A stretch of 39,376 nt of DNA from Variovorax sp. 679 (GTDB taxonomy: Bacteria > Pseudomonadota > Gammaproteobacteria > Burkholderiales > Burkholderiaceae_C): positions 1 through 39,376 of the forward strand of contig NZ_RXFS01000025.1 in the NCBI RefSeq assembly GCF_003952185.1, written 5' to 3'. A program made the translations under genes and the position numbers. Shown piece by piece: positions 15,173 through 22,536 of this stretch. Each line of letters begins with the position of its first letter. The stretch's first letter is position 1. Below the pieces are notes generated by a model. That model made no database searches and was not told the origin of the DNA. It saw only the letters and a program-made list of their open reading frames with translations.

Positions 15173-17502
15173 GCACTCCGGCGCGCGGCGGCACGGCGGC
15201 TTCGTCGGCCGCGAGTCGCGCGCGAGCCAGGCGATGGGCCATCGGCGTCGGTGCCGCGCTGGTCACGGCCATCGGCCTCGTGCTGATGTTCCTGCTGGCG
15301 CAGGCCACCAACAACCGCGCGCTGTACGAACGCTATTACGTGCGCCTGTTCGGCATCAACGTCGTGGTGGCGGTGCTGCTGGTGCTGGTGATCGGCTGGG
15401 TGGCCTTCCGCCTGCTGAGGCGCCTGCGGCAGGGCAAGTTCGGCAGCAAGCTGCTCATCAAGCTCGCGGCCATCTTCGCGCTGGTGGGCGTGGTGCCGGG
15501 GGCGCTGGTGTACGTGGTGTCGTACCAGTTCGTCGCGCGTTCGATCGAGAGCTGGTTCGACGTCAAGGTGGAAGGTGCGCTCGATGCCGGCCTGAACCTC
15601 GGGCGGGCCACGCTCGACTCGCTGTCCGACGACCTCGCCGCGAAGACGCGCGGCGCCAGTTCGCAACTGGCGCAGGTGCCCGACGCAAGCGCGGGCCTGG
15701 TGCTCGAGCGCATCCGCGACCAGCTCGAAGCCAGCGACGTGATCCTCTGGACCGGCAGCGGGCAACTGGTGGCCAGCGCCGGTACCTCCCGCTTCCAGCT
15801 CAACCCCGAGCGCCCGACGGTGCAGCAGTTCCGGCAGGTTCGTCCCGAGCGTGCCGTCGCGCACGTCGAGGGGCTGGACGAAACCGCCACGCCCGGCGCC
15901 GCCCCGCCGGTCGCGAGCGTACGCGCGCTCGCCATGGTGCAAAGGCCGGGCTTCGATTTCGACACCGCGCCTCGCTATCTGCAGGTCACGCGGCCGCTGC
16001 CGCCTGCGGTGGTCAAGAACGCGCTGGACGTGCAGGAGGCCAACCGCGAGTACCAGGAGCGCGCCATCGCCCGCGAGGGGTTGCGCCGCATGTACATCGG
16101 CACGCTCACGCTGAGCCTGTTCCTCGCCGTGTTCGGTGCGGTGCTGCTGGCCGTGCTCTTCGGCAACCAGCTCGCGCGGCCGCTGCTCGTGCTGGCCGAC
16201 GGCGTGCGGCAGGTGGCGGCGGGCGATCTGCGGCCGACGGCCGTGCTGCAGGGCAAGGATGAGCTCGGCGGCCTTACGCGTTCCTTCGCCGTCATGACAC
16301 AACAGCTGGCCGATGCGCGCGGCGCGGTCGAGAAGACCATGGGCCAGCTCGACGCGGCGCGCGCCAACCTGCAGACCATTCTCGACAACCTGACCTCGGG
16401 CGTGATCGTGCTCGACGCCAAGGGCACCGTGCTGTCCACCAACCCGGGCGCGACCCGCGTGCTGCGCGCGCCGCTCGCGGCATACGAAGGCCGGCCGCTC
16501 GTCGAAGTGCCGGGGCTGGCCGAGTTCGGTGCCAAGGTGCAGCAGCAGTTCGATGACTTTCTCGTCGAGCGCATGCAGCACGGCCTCGATCACTGGCAGC
16601 ATGCCTTCGAGCTGCATGCCTCGGGCACCGATCTGCCGCAGCAGGACGGCGCCATCAACATCGTCGCGCGCGGCGCGGAGCTGCCCGGTGCTGCGCGGCT
16701 GCTGGTGTTCGACGACATCTCGGAGATCGTCTCGGCCCAGCGCGCGCAGGCCTGGGGCGAAGTTGCACGCCGGCTGGCGCACGAGATCAAGAACCCGCTC
16801 ACGCCGATCCAGCTCTCGGCCGAGCGGCTCGAGATGAAGCTCTCGGGCAAGGTCCAGCCGCCCGAGCAGGCCGTGCTCGTGAAGTCGGTGAAGACCATCG
16901 TCGACCAGGTCGATGCGATGAAGCGGCTGGTGAACGAATTTCGCGACTACGCGCGCCTGCCCGCAGCCGACCTCAAGCCGGTGGACCTCAACGCCCTGCT
17001 GGGCGACGTGCTGCAGCTCTACAGCGCGGAGAACCTGCCCATCGTGCTGCGTTCCGAACTCGACGAGCGCTGCCCGCCCATTCGCGGCGACGCGCAGCAG
17101 ATCCGACAGGTCATACACAACCTGTTGCAAAACGCGCAGGACGCCGCGGAAGCGGCCGCCAGCGGAACGGGCAAGGTGGGAGAGGTCGTCATCCGCACGC
17201 GGCTCGGCGATTCGGGGCAGCGCGTGCGCCTGACCGTGCAGGACAGCGGTCCGGGCTTTGCAGAGAACATCCTGAAGCGCGCGTTCGAGCCCTACGTCAC
17301 CACGAAAACAAAAGGTACTGGTTTGGGCCTCGCGGTCGTCAAGAAGATCGCCGACGAGCACGGCGCGCGCATCGAGCTTTCCAACCGCGTCGTCGATGGG
17401 GCTGTAGCAGGCGCACAAGTCTCGCTATCATTCGCGCTGGCAGGCGAGCCGCGGGCAGCGGCCGCTCACACCGAAGATTCGTCGAAGTCTTCCGCCGCCT
17501 GA
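15169..17502 (+). CDS. ntrY: NtrY-type sensor histidine kinase
   Basis: A 777-residue membrane sensor kinase. TM helices lie at about 23-46, 60-84, 93-124 and 314-340. The last two enclose a periplasmic sensor region, and a HAMP region follows at about 341-395. A PAS domain is at about 400-515. The HisKA domain contains HEIKNPLTPIQLSAERL with the phospho-acceptor His538. The ATPase domain has the N box NLLQNAQDA (Asn655) and GTGLGLAVVKK. NtrY proteins sense nitrogen or redox state and phosphorylate NtrX. The GTG start lies within the stop of the DUF4390 gene and has GTGGAGAAG upstream. ntrX follows after 89 nt. Confidence 0.93.
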   Translation: MSTPARGGTAASSAASRARARRWAIGVGAALVTAIGLVLMFLLAQATNNRALYERYYVRLFGINVVVAVLLVLVIGWVAFRLLRRLRQGKFGSKLLIKLAAIFALVGVVPGALVYVVSYQFVARSIESWFDVKVEGALDAGLNLGRATLDSLSDDLAAKTRGASSQLAQVPDASAGLVLERIRDQLEASDVILWTGSGQLVASAGTSRFQLNPERPTVQQFRQVRPERAVAHVEGLDETATPGAAPPVASVRALAMVQRPGFDFDTAPRYLQVTRPLPPAVVKNALDVQEANREYQERAIAREGLRRMYIGTLTLSLFLAVFGAVLLAVLFGNQLARPLLVLADGVRQVAAGDLRPTAVLQGKDELGGLTRSFAVMTQQLADARGAVEKTMGQLDAARANLQTILDNLTSGVIVLDAKGTVLSTNPGATRVLRAPLAAYEGRPLVEVPGLAEFGAKVQQQFDDFLVERMQHGLDHWQHAFELHASGTDLPQQDGAINIVARGAELPGAARLLVFDDISEIVSAQRAQAWGEVARRLAHEIKNPLTPIQLSAERLEMKLSGKVQPPEQAVLVKSVKTIVDQVDAMKRLVNEFRDYARLPAADLKPVDLNALLGDVLQLYSAENLPIVLRSELDERCPPIRGDAQQIRQVIHNLLQNAQDAAEAAASGTGKVGEVVIRTRLGDSGQRVRLTVQDSGPGFAENILKRAFEPYVTTKTKGTGLGLAVVKKIADEHGARIELSNRVVDGAVAGAQVSLSFALAGEPRAAAAHTEDSSKSSAA

Positions 17503-17591
17503 GCCGAACGAATGTCCGTCGCACAGGCGATGGATGGGCCAGCGGACCCTACACACATTGCAGATACCAGCGCAAACAACAAGCAGCACTC

Positions 17592-18293
17592 ATGGCAAAC
17601 ATTCTCGTGGTCGATGACGAGCTGGGCATCCGGGACCTGCTCTTCGAAATTCTCAATGACGAAGGCCACAACGTGGAGCTCGCGGAAAACGCCGCCGAAG
17701 CCCGCGCTGCGCGCCAGCGCGCGCGGCCCGACCTCGTGCTGCTCGACATCTGGATGCCCGACACCGACGGCGTCACGCTGCTCAAGGAGTGGTCCACCGC
17801 GGGCCTGCTGAGCATGCCGGTCATCATGATGAGCGGCCACGCCACCATCGATACCGCCGTCGACGCCACACGCATCGGCGCGTTCGCGTTCCTCGAAAAG
17901 CCCATCACCATGCAGAAGCTGCTCAAGGCAGTGGAGCAGGGCCTGGCGCGCGAAAGCGCACGCCGCGCCGCTGCAGGCGTGGTGCCCGCGCCGGTCACGG
18001 GCAGCCAGGCGACGGCCATCACGACCACCGGCGACAGCCTGCTGATGGCATCGCTGGCCTCGGTGCCGGTGGCCGACACCGGCCCGCAGTCGACCCAGAG
18101 CTTCGACCTCGACCGCCCGCTGCGCGACGCGCGCGATGGCTTCGAGAAGGCCTACTTCGAGTTCCACCTTGCGATGGAGAACGGCTCGATGACCCGCGTC
18201 GCGGAGAAAACCGGCCTCGAACGCACCCATCTCTACAGAAAACTCAAACAACTTGGTGTGGATCTTTCAAGAGGGCGCAGAAGCGCTGTATAA
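17592..18293 (+). CDS. ntrX: NtrX-type response regulator without AAA+ domain
   Basis: A 233-residue response regulator. The receiver (1-120) has D8/D9, phospho-acceptor D52 in LVLLDIWMPD, S81 and K103 in FLEKP. A low-complexity Ala/Thr/Ser linker (about 125-185) follows, then a Fis-type helix-turn-helix (about 193-228) with RVAEKTGLERTHLYRKLKQL. Classical NtrX is about 450 residues and has a sigma-54 AAA+ ATPase between these parts. It is absent here, with no Walker A and no GAFTGA. It should bind DNA but cannot activate sigma-54 by the usual route. Its partner is the adjacent NtrY. No clear ribosome binding site is seen. The stop codon overlaps the tRNA-Phe promoter. Confidence 0.9.
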   Translation: MANILVVDDELGIRDLLFEILNDEGHNVELAENAAEARAARQRARPDLVLLDIWMPDTDGVTLLKEWSTAGLLSMPVIMMSGHATIDTAVDATRIGAFAFLEKPITMQKLLKAVEQGLARESARRAAAGVVPAPVTGSQATAITTTGDSLLMASLASVPVADTGPQSTQSFDLDRPLRDARDGFEKAYFEFHLAMENGSMTRVAEKTGLERTHLYRKLKQLGVDLSRGRRSAV

Positions 18294-18294
18294 T
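18265..18294 (+). promoter_or_regulatory. Promoter of tRNA-Phe inside the ntrX 3' end
   Basis: A perfect -10 hexamer TATAAT (18289-18294) overlaps the ntrX TAA stop (18291-18293). It would place transcription start near 18301, about 14 nt before the mature tRNA. With an 18-nt spacer the -35 is TTTCAA (18265-18270), a poor match. The -10 call is firm; the -35 is tentative. Confidence 0.65.
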
Positions 18295-18314
18295 TTAAGG
18301 CTGCACACAGCAAC

Positions 18315-18390
18315 GGCCCGGTAGCTCAGTTGGTAGAGCAGCGGATTGAAAATCCGCGTGTCGGTGGTTCGATTCCGCCCCAGGCCACCA
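18315..18390 (+). tRNA. pheT: tRNA-Phe (anticodon GAA)
   Basis: A 76-nt cloverleaf with anticodon stem GCGGA/TCCGC, loop TTGAAAA and anticodon GAA (18348-18350). The T-arm is GGTGG-TTCGATT-CCGCC and the CCA is encoded (18388-18390). The acceptor stem GGCCCGG/CCAGGCC has one mismatch, C5 (18319) against A68 (18382); the other six pairs are sound. All else is normal for an elongator tRNA-Phe. Confidence 0.95.
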
Positions 18391-18398
18391 AATTCAGC

Positions 18399-18433
18399 AA
18401 GGCGCTGCAACTTTCGAGGTTGCAGCGCCTTTT
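18399..18433 (+). terminator. Rho-independent terminator of tRNA-Phe
   Basis: A perfect 13-bp stem (AAGGCGCTGCAAC with GTTGCAGCGCCTT) closes a 7-nt loop and runs into TTTTGC. It begins 9 nt after the tRNA. The A-rich left edge may let it also stop minus-strand transcription arriving from the sigma-factor operon. Confidence 0.85.
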
Positions 18434-18512
18434 GCTTTCCCGCTCCCATCAGGGAGCAGCGGCCCGATTCTCGACCGCTGCCATGCAGCCTCCTGCAACG
18501 GCTATCTCCGCT

Positions 18513-19052
18513 TCAGCAACCAAGCGCCTTCGGCCCCAGCATGTACTCCCGCACCAGCTCGCGCGCCCGATGCAGCCTGCTCTTGACCGCACCCGGCTGC
18601 TCGCCCAACCGCCCGGCGATCTCCGAAATGGTCAGTTCCTCGAAGTCGCGCAGCAGCACGACTTCGAGGTAGTGCGCCGGCAGCGATTCCAGCGCGTTGG
18701 CCAGGTCGATCCGTAGCGCATGGTCCGGCGTGGCGAGCATGCGTTCCTCGGCCACTTCGTCTTCCAGCGGCTCGTGCCTGAACATCATTCGCGAGAGCCT
18801 GCGGCATTCGCGCTTGATGACGACGAACAGCCACGAGGAAAAGGCCGCGGCCGCCCGCAGTCCCTTGACCTTGCGCGAGATCACCAGCAGCGACTCCTGC
18901 ACCGCGTCGTCGACGTCGCTGGCGTGGCAATGCTTGTAGGCGTAGCGCCGCGCGTCGGCCTGGCAGACCGCCAGCAGACGAGCGATGGCGTTCGCGTCGC
19001 CTGTCTGCGCGCGCAGGATCAGGTTGTCGCGCTCGAGGGTGCCGTTGGGCAT
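18513..19052 (-). CDS. ECF-type RNA polymerase sigma factor
   Basis: A 179-residue sigma-70-family protein of ECF size. Region 2 (about 22-90) includes DVDDAVQESLLVISRKV and FSSWLFVVIKRECRRL. Region 4 (about 118-170) includes LPAHYLEVVLLRDFEELTI and the recognition-helix segment GEQPGAVKSRLHRARELV. GAGGAAC precedes the ATG. It is the last gene of a minus-strand operon after trx-like and ccdA-like genes, 12 nt beyond ccdA. There is no anti-sigma gene beside it, so it may be controlled by transcription level or by redox state. The signal is unknown. Confidence 0.88.
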   Translation of the reverse strand: MPNGTLERDNLILRAQTGDANAIARLLAVCQADARRYAYKHCHASDVDDAVQESLLVISRKVKGLRAAAAFSSWLFVVIKRECRRLSRMMFRHEPLEDEVAEERMLATPDHALRIDLANALESLPAHYLEVVLLRDFEELTISEIAGRLGEQPGAVKSRLHRARELVREYMLGPKALGC

Positions 19053-19064
19053 GGTTCGTGTTCC

Positions 19065-19793
19065 TCAGAATCGCGTGGTCAATCGTGTCAGCCATGCGGG
19101 TGAATGATCGACCAGCCAGGCCTCTATCGGCTTGTCGACTCCGCTCAGGATCGCGACCGACACGACGATCATGGCGGCGCCCAGCAGGATCTTCCCGCCT
19201 TTTCCGGTGCGCATCAGTCCGCGCTGCAGCTTGCCCGCAACGCCGCGCGAAGCGTAGCCCAGCAGCACGAGCGGCAGTGCGGCGCCGATGCCGAAGGCCG
19301 CCATCAGCAGGCCGGCCTGGGCCAGCCGAGTGCCCTGGCTGGCCAGCACGATGGCCGCTCCCAGCGTGGGGCCGACACAGGGACTCCAGACCACGCCGAG
19401 CAGCAGCCCGATCGCGAACTGGCCGGCCAGTCCATCCGCGGGCAGGCGTGCCATGAGGCCATTGCCCGCGCTTCCGATACCGGACGCCAGCAGTGCAAAG
19501 CGCTGCTGCAGCGTGCCGGACACCAGTAGGACGCCCAGCAGGCCAAGCACCACGGCACCGATCGTGCGGAACACCGACGCGTCGATGCCCAGCGAGGCTC
19601 CAGCCCAGGCCAACGTGGTGCCCAGCACCGCATAAGACAGCGCCAGCCCCGCGGCCAGCGCGAGCGGCGCGCGTGGATGGGCGTGGGCCGCGGAGCCGAG
19701 CAGGATCGGAACGATGGGCAGCACGCAAGGGGAAAGCGTCGACAGCAGTCCGGCCAGAAAGCCGAAGCCGTATGCGCCTGCGCCGAAATCCAT
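19065..19793 (-). CDS. CcdA/DsbD-family thiol-disulfide transmembrane transporter
   Basis: CcdA-type proteins carry reducing equivalents from cytoplasmic thioredoxin across the inner membrane to periplasmic thiol proteins. The 242-residue protein has about six hydrophobic helices and the paired cysteine motifs LSPCVLP (Cys23) and WSPCVGP (Cys139), the redox pair of the family. GLLSTLSPCVLPIVPILLG is diagnostic. It starts 3 nt after the stop of the thioredoxin-like gene, its probable periplasmic partner, and precedes the ECF sigma gene. Confidence 0.9.
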   Translation of the reverse strand: MDFGAGAYGFGFLAGLLSTLSPCVLPIVPILLGSAAHAHPRAPLALAAGLALSYAVLGTTLAWAGASLGIDASVFRTIGAVVLGLLGVLLVSGTLQQRFALLASGIGSAGNGLMARLPADGLAGQFAIGLLLGVVWSPCVGPTLGAAIVLASQGTRLAQAGLLMAAFGIGAALPLVLLGYASRGVAGKLQRGLMRTGKGGKILLGAAMIVVSVAILSGVDKPIEAWLVDHSPAWLTRLTTRF

Positions 19794-19796
19794 CGG

Positions 19797-20189
19797 TCAG
19801 TTCAACGTCTTCCTGACCAGGCCTTCGATGCCGGCCTCGCTGGTGTCGCCGACGGAGCGGGCCACCTCCTTGGCGCCCTGGAACCCGACCAGCGTGCCCT
19901 GCATGCCGACCTTGAAGGTGCGCAGGGCGTCCTTCTGGGTGTCGAAGTCGACCTTCAGCATCGTCACGTCCTGGTAGGCGGGCTGCTTCATCAGCCGCTC
20001 AAGGATGGGCTTCTGCGCCTTGCACATCGGGCACCAGCCCGCGGCGACATCCACCACCACAGGCTTGCCGGCCTGCGCCAGCCGGTCGAACTCGGCCTGG
20101 CTGAAGTCCTTGATCTCCCCGGCCGAGGCCATGGAGCCGAGGGCGGAAAGCGAGAAGAGAAGAAGAGTTGCGGCGATGTGTCGTGTCAT
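19797..20189 (-). CDS. Periplasmic thioredoxin-like protein
   Basis: A 130-residue protein with a signal peptide (1-23, MTRHIAATLLLFSLSALGSM then ASA) and a thioredoxin fold. The active site is WCPMC (Cys53 and Cys56). The cis-proline that normally sits opposite the active site (the PT of IPTLxxF) is replaced: the segment reads GMQGTLVGF, with Gly98 there. ATG 20189 is chosen because a ribosome binding site (AGGA) and a good signal peptide start there; the frame stays open upstream without sense. It probably receives electrons from the adjacent CcdA-like protein. Substrate unknown. Confidence 0.85.
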   Translation of the reverse strand: MTRHIAATLLLFSLSALGSMASAGEIKDFSQAEFDRLAQAGKPVVVDVAAGWCPMCKAQKPILERLMKQPAYQDVTMLKVDFDTQKDALRTFKVGMQGTLVGFQGAKEVARSVGDTSEAGIEGLVRKTLN

Positions 20190-20340
20190 GTCTACGTCCT
20201 GTCTAGAGGGAGTGATCGGGATTGAGCGGGAGCGAAGCGGCCGTGGATTGCGCGGCCGACCCATAAGAGGCGACCAGCGGCCCGACGGATTCGCGCGAAT
20301 CGAAAAAAAGTCCGGGCCCGTGTCGGCCCGTGAAGATTTG

Positions 20341-20360
20341 CGGCGAACGGCGAACCGTTC
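20341..20360. repeat. Direct and inverted repeat between divergent genes
   Basis: CGGCGAA occurs twice in tandem (20341-20347 and 20348-20354). GAACGG-CGAA-CCGTTC is a perfect 6-bp inverted repeat with a 4-nt centre (20345-20360). It lies in the 230-bp gap between the divergent trx-like and DUF2892-like genes. It could be an operator controlling both sides, or a hairpin. Confidence 0.45.
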
Positions 20361-20419
20361 TGCCAGCCCGGCCCCTCTCAAGAGGCATGACCAGTTCGAC
20401 CATCTTTCAGGCTGTCACC

Positions 20420-20656
20420 ATGCTCACAACGACTACCTCCGTCACGACCCACCTGATCCGCGGCGCGCTCGCAGGCGCGTGCATCCTCGGCGCCCTCGCA
20501 TGGGCGTCGGAATTCTGGCCTGCGCTGGGCCTGTTGCCCGTCGCGATCTACCTGATGCGAGGTTGCCCCGCGTGCTGGCTCATGGGGCTGCTCGAGGCCG
20601 TTCAGGCCCGCAAGGAGCGCTGCGGGTCGTGTCGCGCGGGCGGCCGTCCGGATTGA
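20420..20656 (+). CDS. Small DUF2892-like inner-membrane protein
   Basis: A 78-residue protein with two hydrophobic stretches (about 13-30 and 33-57) around WPALGLLPVAIYLMRGCPACWLMGLL. The pattern of a short helical hairpin followed by a Cys-containing turn is like DUF2892/YgaP-type membrane domains, but the match is by eye. Four cysteines (CPAC and CGSC) could bind metal or form disulfides, fitting the adjacent thiol-redox genes. ATG 20420 has CAGG upstream; ATG 20387 in the same frame is an alternative. Confidence 0.55.
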   Translation: MLTTTTSVTTHLIRGALAGACILGALAWASEFWPALGLLPVAIYLMRGCPACWLMGLLEAVQARKERCGSCRAGGRPD

Positions 20657-20668
20657 GTCCTGCGGTGT

Positions 20669-20956
20669 TCATTGCGCACAGCGTTCGCGTAGGGAAACGA
20701 TCGTGCTCTCCGCTGCTTCGATGCGCCGATGCAGCTCCTCGTTGATCAGGCGGACCAGCGCACTGAGTTCGGAGCGGGTCGGGGAGAGCTCTTCGCAATC
20801 ATTCACGTGCTGCACAGCGATGAGCTTCTCGATGCACGCACACGCTCAGTGCACGTCGCGGATGCAGGCGATGTCATCGCCTGCCTGCAGTGCGAATGAT
20901 TCGGGGCTTTGTTGAAGAGGGGGCGTGCGCGCGAACGCGCGAGCGGATTCAGTCAT
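20669..20956 (-). pseudogene. Small gene interrupted by an in-frame TGA
   Basis: From ATG 20956 (GGAAG ribosome binding site) the frame encodes 36 residues, MTESARAFARTPPLQQ to DIACIRDVH, and meets TGA at 20846-20848. The same frame stays open for 58 codons to a TGA at 20669. This second part contains SPTRSELSALVRLINEELHR and AAESTIVSLRERCAQ, a credible amphipathic helix. The two halves read like one protein of about 95 residues broken by a stop. They could also be two tiny genes, or a sequencing error. Function unknown. The rest of 20657-21187 holds only a 7-bp hairpin (21010-21030). Confidence 0.4.
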
Positions 20957-21187
20957 GAACGGCTTCCAAGAGTTTGCGTCCAAGAGCTTCTTCGAGCTGC
21001 TAAACCCGATCACGCCTTCTGCCGGCGTGACGGGCGCAGTATAGCCAGCGGGCCTTGTGCCGCTCCCACTCGGGGCGACGCGTGACATTTAGGAACGTTC
21101 TTCACCGTCGCGATGTGCGCCGCTCGGTGCGTCCAGGCGTTGGGTGGTGCATCAGAGGCCGTTTCCGTCCTCCAGGAGATGAAAGAA

Positions 21188-21568
21188 ATGACTTTTCCCC
21201 GATCCGCGCTCAAGCTGGCTGCCGCAGGTTTCATTGCCGCCGGTGCCTTGTTCATCGCCGCATCCGCCAATGCGGGCACGAGTTGGTCCGTCGGCATCAA
21301 CGTACCCGGCGTGGTCGTGAGCGAGCCCGCACCGGTGTACTACCCGCCGGCGCCCGTCTATTCGCGCCCGGCCCCGATCTATTACCAGCCCGCTCCGGTG
21401 TATTCCGCTCCTGCGCCTGTCTACTACGAGTCCGGACCCAGTTGGGAGGAGCGCCGCGCGCAGCGCTGGGAGGAGCGCCGCGCGCAGCGCTGGGAAGAGC
21501 GCCGTGAATGGCGCCGCCGGCAGTGGGAGCGCGAGCAGCACCGCCGCTACTACGAAGATCGCGACTGA
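21188..21568 (+). CDS. Secreted Pro/Tyr-rich protein with Arg-rich repeat tail
   Basis: A 126-residue protein of unknown function. A Sec signal peptide spans 1-29 (ending ASANA). A short hydrophobic segment follows (SWSVGINVPGVVV), then degenerate PAPVYY/PAPIYY repeats (about 47-80) and a strongly basic tail with WEERRAQR repeated. It ends QWEREQHRRYYEDRD. The layout resembles small cell-envelope proteins common in Burkholderiales whose role is not known. ATG 21188 fits AGGAG (21174-21178) better than the nearer ATG 21179. It is probably periplasmic or wall-associated. Confidence 0.75.
   Translation: MTFPRSALKLAAAGFIAAGALFIAASANAGTSWSVGINVPGVVVSEPAPVYYPPAPVYSRPAPIYYQPAPVYSAPAPVYYESGPSWEERRAQRWEERRAQRWEERREWRRRQWEREQHRRYYEDRD
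21443..21490 (+). repeat. 24-bp tandem repeat inside the secreted protein gene
   Basis: Two identical 24-bp units stand head to tail (21443-21466 and 21467-21490), starting TGGGAGGAGCGCC. A diverged partial third begins at 21491. Each encodes WEERRAQR. The identity points to recent duplication or slippage, and copy number may vary between strains. Confidence 0.9.
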
Positions 21569-21618
21569 TCGAGGCGGGCGGCGTTGCCCTGGTGGGGCCC
21601 GCCCGGTCCTCTCAGGTC

Positions 21619-22536
21619 TCAGGCCGCTTCCCGCATCCGCCTGATGTCGCGCAGCGGCGGCGCACCGAACAGGCGGGCGTATTCACGGCTGAACTGCGAA
21701 GCGCTCTCGTAGCCCACGCGTATTCCCGCGGTGCCGGCATCGATGCCCTGGTTGAGCATCAGCTGCCGCGCTTCCTGCAGGCGCAGTTGCTTCAGGTACT
21801 GCATGGGGCTCATGCCCGCCACGGCACGGAAGTGCTGCCGGAACGTCGATGGGCTCATGTGCACCGAGGCGGCCAGCTCATCTGCAAGCACGGGCCGCGT
21901 GAAGTTCATCTTGAGCCAGGCCATGCTTTGCGCCACCTGTTGGCTTGGAGTGCCGACGGCCACCAGGCGCTGCAACTGCGGGCCATGCCGCCCGGCGAGC
22001 AGGCGAACGACGATTTCCTGCTGCAGCAGTGGCGCGATCTGGGGAATCAGCCTGGGCTCGTCGAGCAGTTCGACGAGCCGCGTCACCGTGCCTAGCAGCG
22101 TCGGGTCGAGATCGCCTAGCGACATGGCCCGATAGCCGTAGTCCCTTGTCGGCTGGGGCAGCGCCATCTCGGCCGCCGCCTGCACGATGGCGCGCGAGTC
22201 GAGCCTGAGCATCAGGCCCAGAAAGGGCTTCGCGCTGCTGGCCTGCGTGACATGGGTGACCACCGGGAGATCGAGCGTGGTCAGCAGCGACTGGCCCGCT
22301 GAATAGTCGAAAACCTCTTCGCCGAGCGCAACCCGCTTCTTTCCGCTGACGGTGATTCCCACGCCGAAGCCATAGATGCAATGCATGGGTTCGGTCGTGG
22401 CGCTGCGCCGGTGCAGCGTGAGTTCCGGAATGGCGGTGATGCAGTCGCCGTCATTTTCGGCAACGCGTCCGACCGCCTTGGCCAGGTCGCTCAGGACGGC
22501 CGATCCGTCTTGCTGCGTCAGCGGTGGCTCTTCCAT
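21619..22536 (-). CDS. AraC-family transcriptional regulator
   Basis: A 305-residue regulator. The N-terminal part (about 20-180) resembles the AraC_N cupin-like sensing domain (SGKKRVALGEEVFDYSAGQS). The C-terminal double helix-turn-helix (about 205-300) contains LADELAASVHMSPSTFRQHF, MSPMQYLKQLRLQEARQLML and VGYESASQFSREYARLFGAPP. AAAGGA precedes the ATG. It diverges from the SDR gene across 163 bp, so it most likely controls the SDR-cytochrome-hydroxylase genes in response to their substrate. The ligand is unknown. Confidence 0.9.
   Translation of the reverse strand: MEEPPLTQQDGSAVLSDLAKAVGRVAENDGDCITAIPELTLHRRSATTEPMHCIYGFGVGITVSGKKRVALGEEVFDYSAGQSLLTTLDLPVVTHVTQASSAKPFLGLMLRLDSRAIVQAAAEMALPQPTRDYGYRAMSLGDLDPTLLGTVTRLVELLDEPRLIPQIAPLLQQEIVVRLLAGRHGPQLQRLVAVGTPSQQVAQSMAWLKMNFTRPVLADELAASVHMSPSTFRQHFRAVAGMSPMQYLKQLRLQEARQLMLNQGIDAGTAGIRVGYESASQFSREYARLFGAPPLRDIRRMREAA

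Noticed and set aside
14857..17418. Open frame of about 850 codons antisense to ntrY
   Set aside because: Low-complexity composition and full overlap with a kinase that has all its motifs.
20846..20848. TGA as a selenocysteine codon
   Set aside because: No redox motif surrounds it, no SECIS-like hairpin was evident just downstream, and the product is not a known selenoprotein type.
21010..21030. Hairpin TCACGCC/GGCGTGA as a terminator
   Set aside because: No T-tract on either strand and no intact gene ends there.
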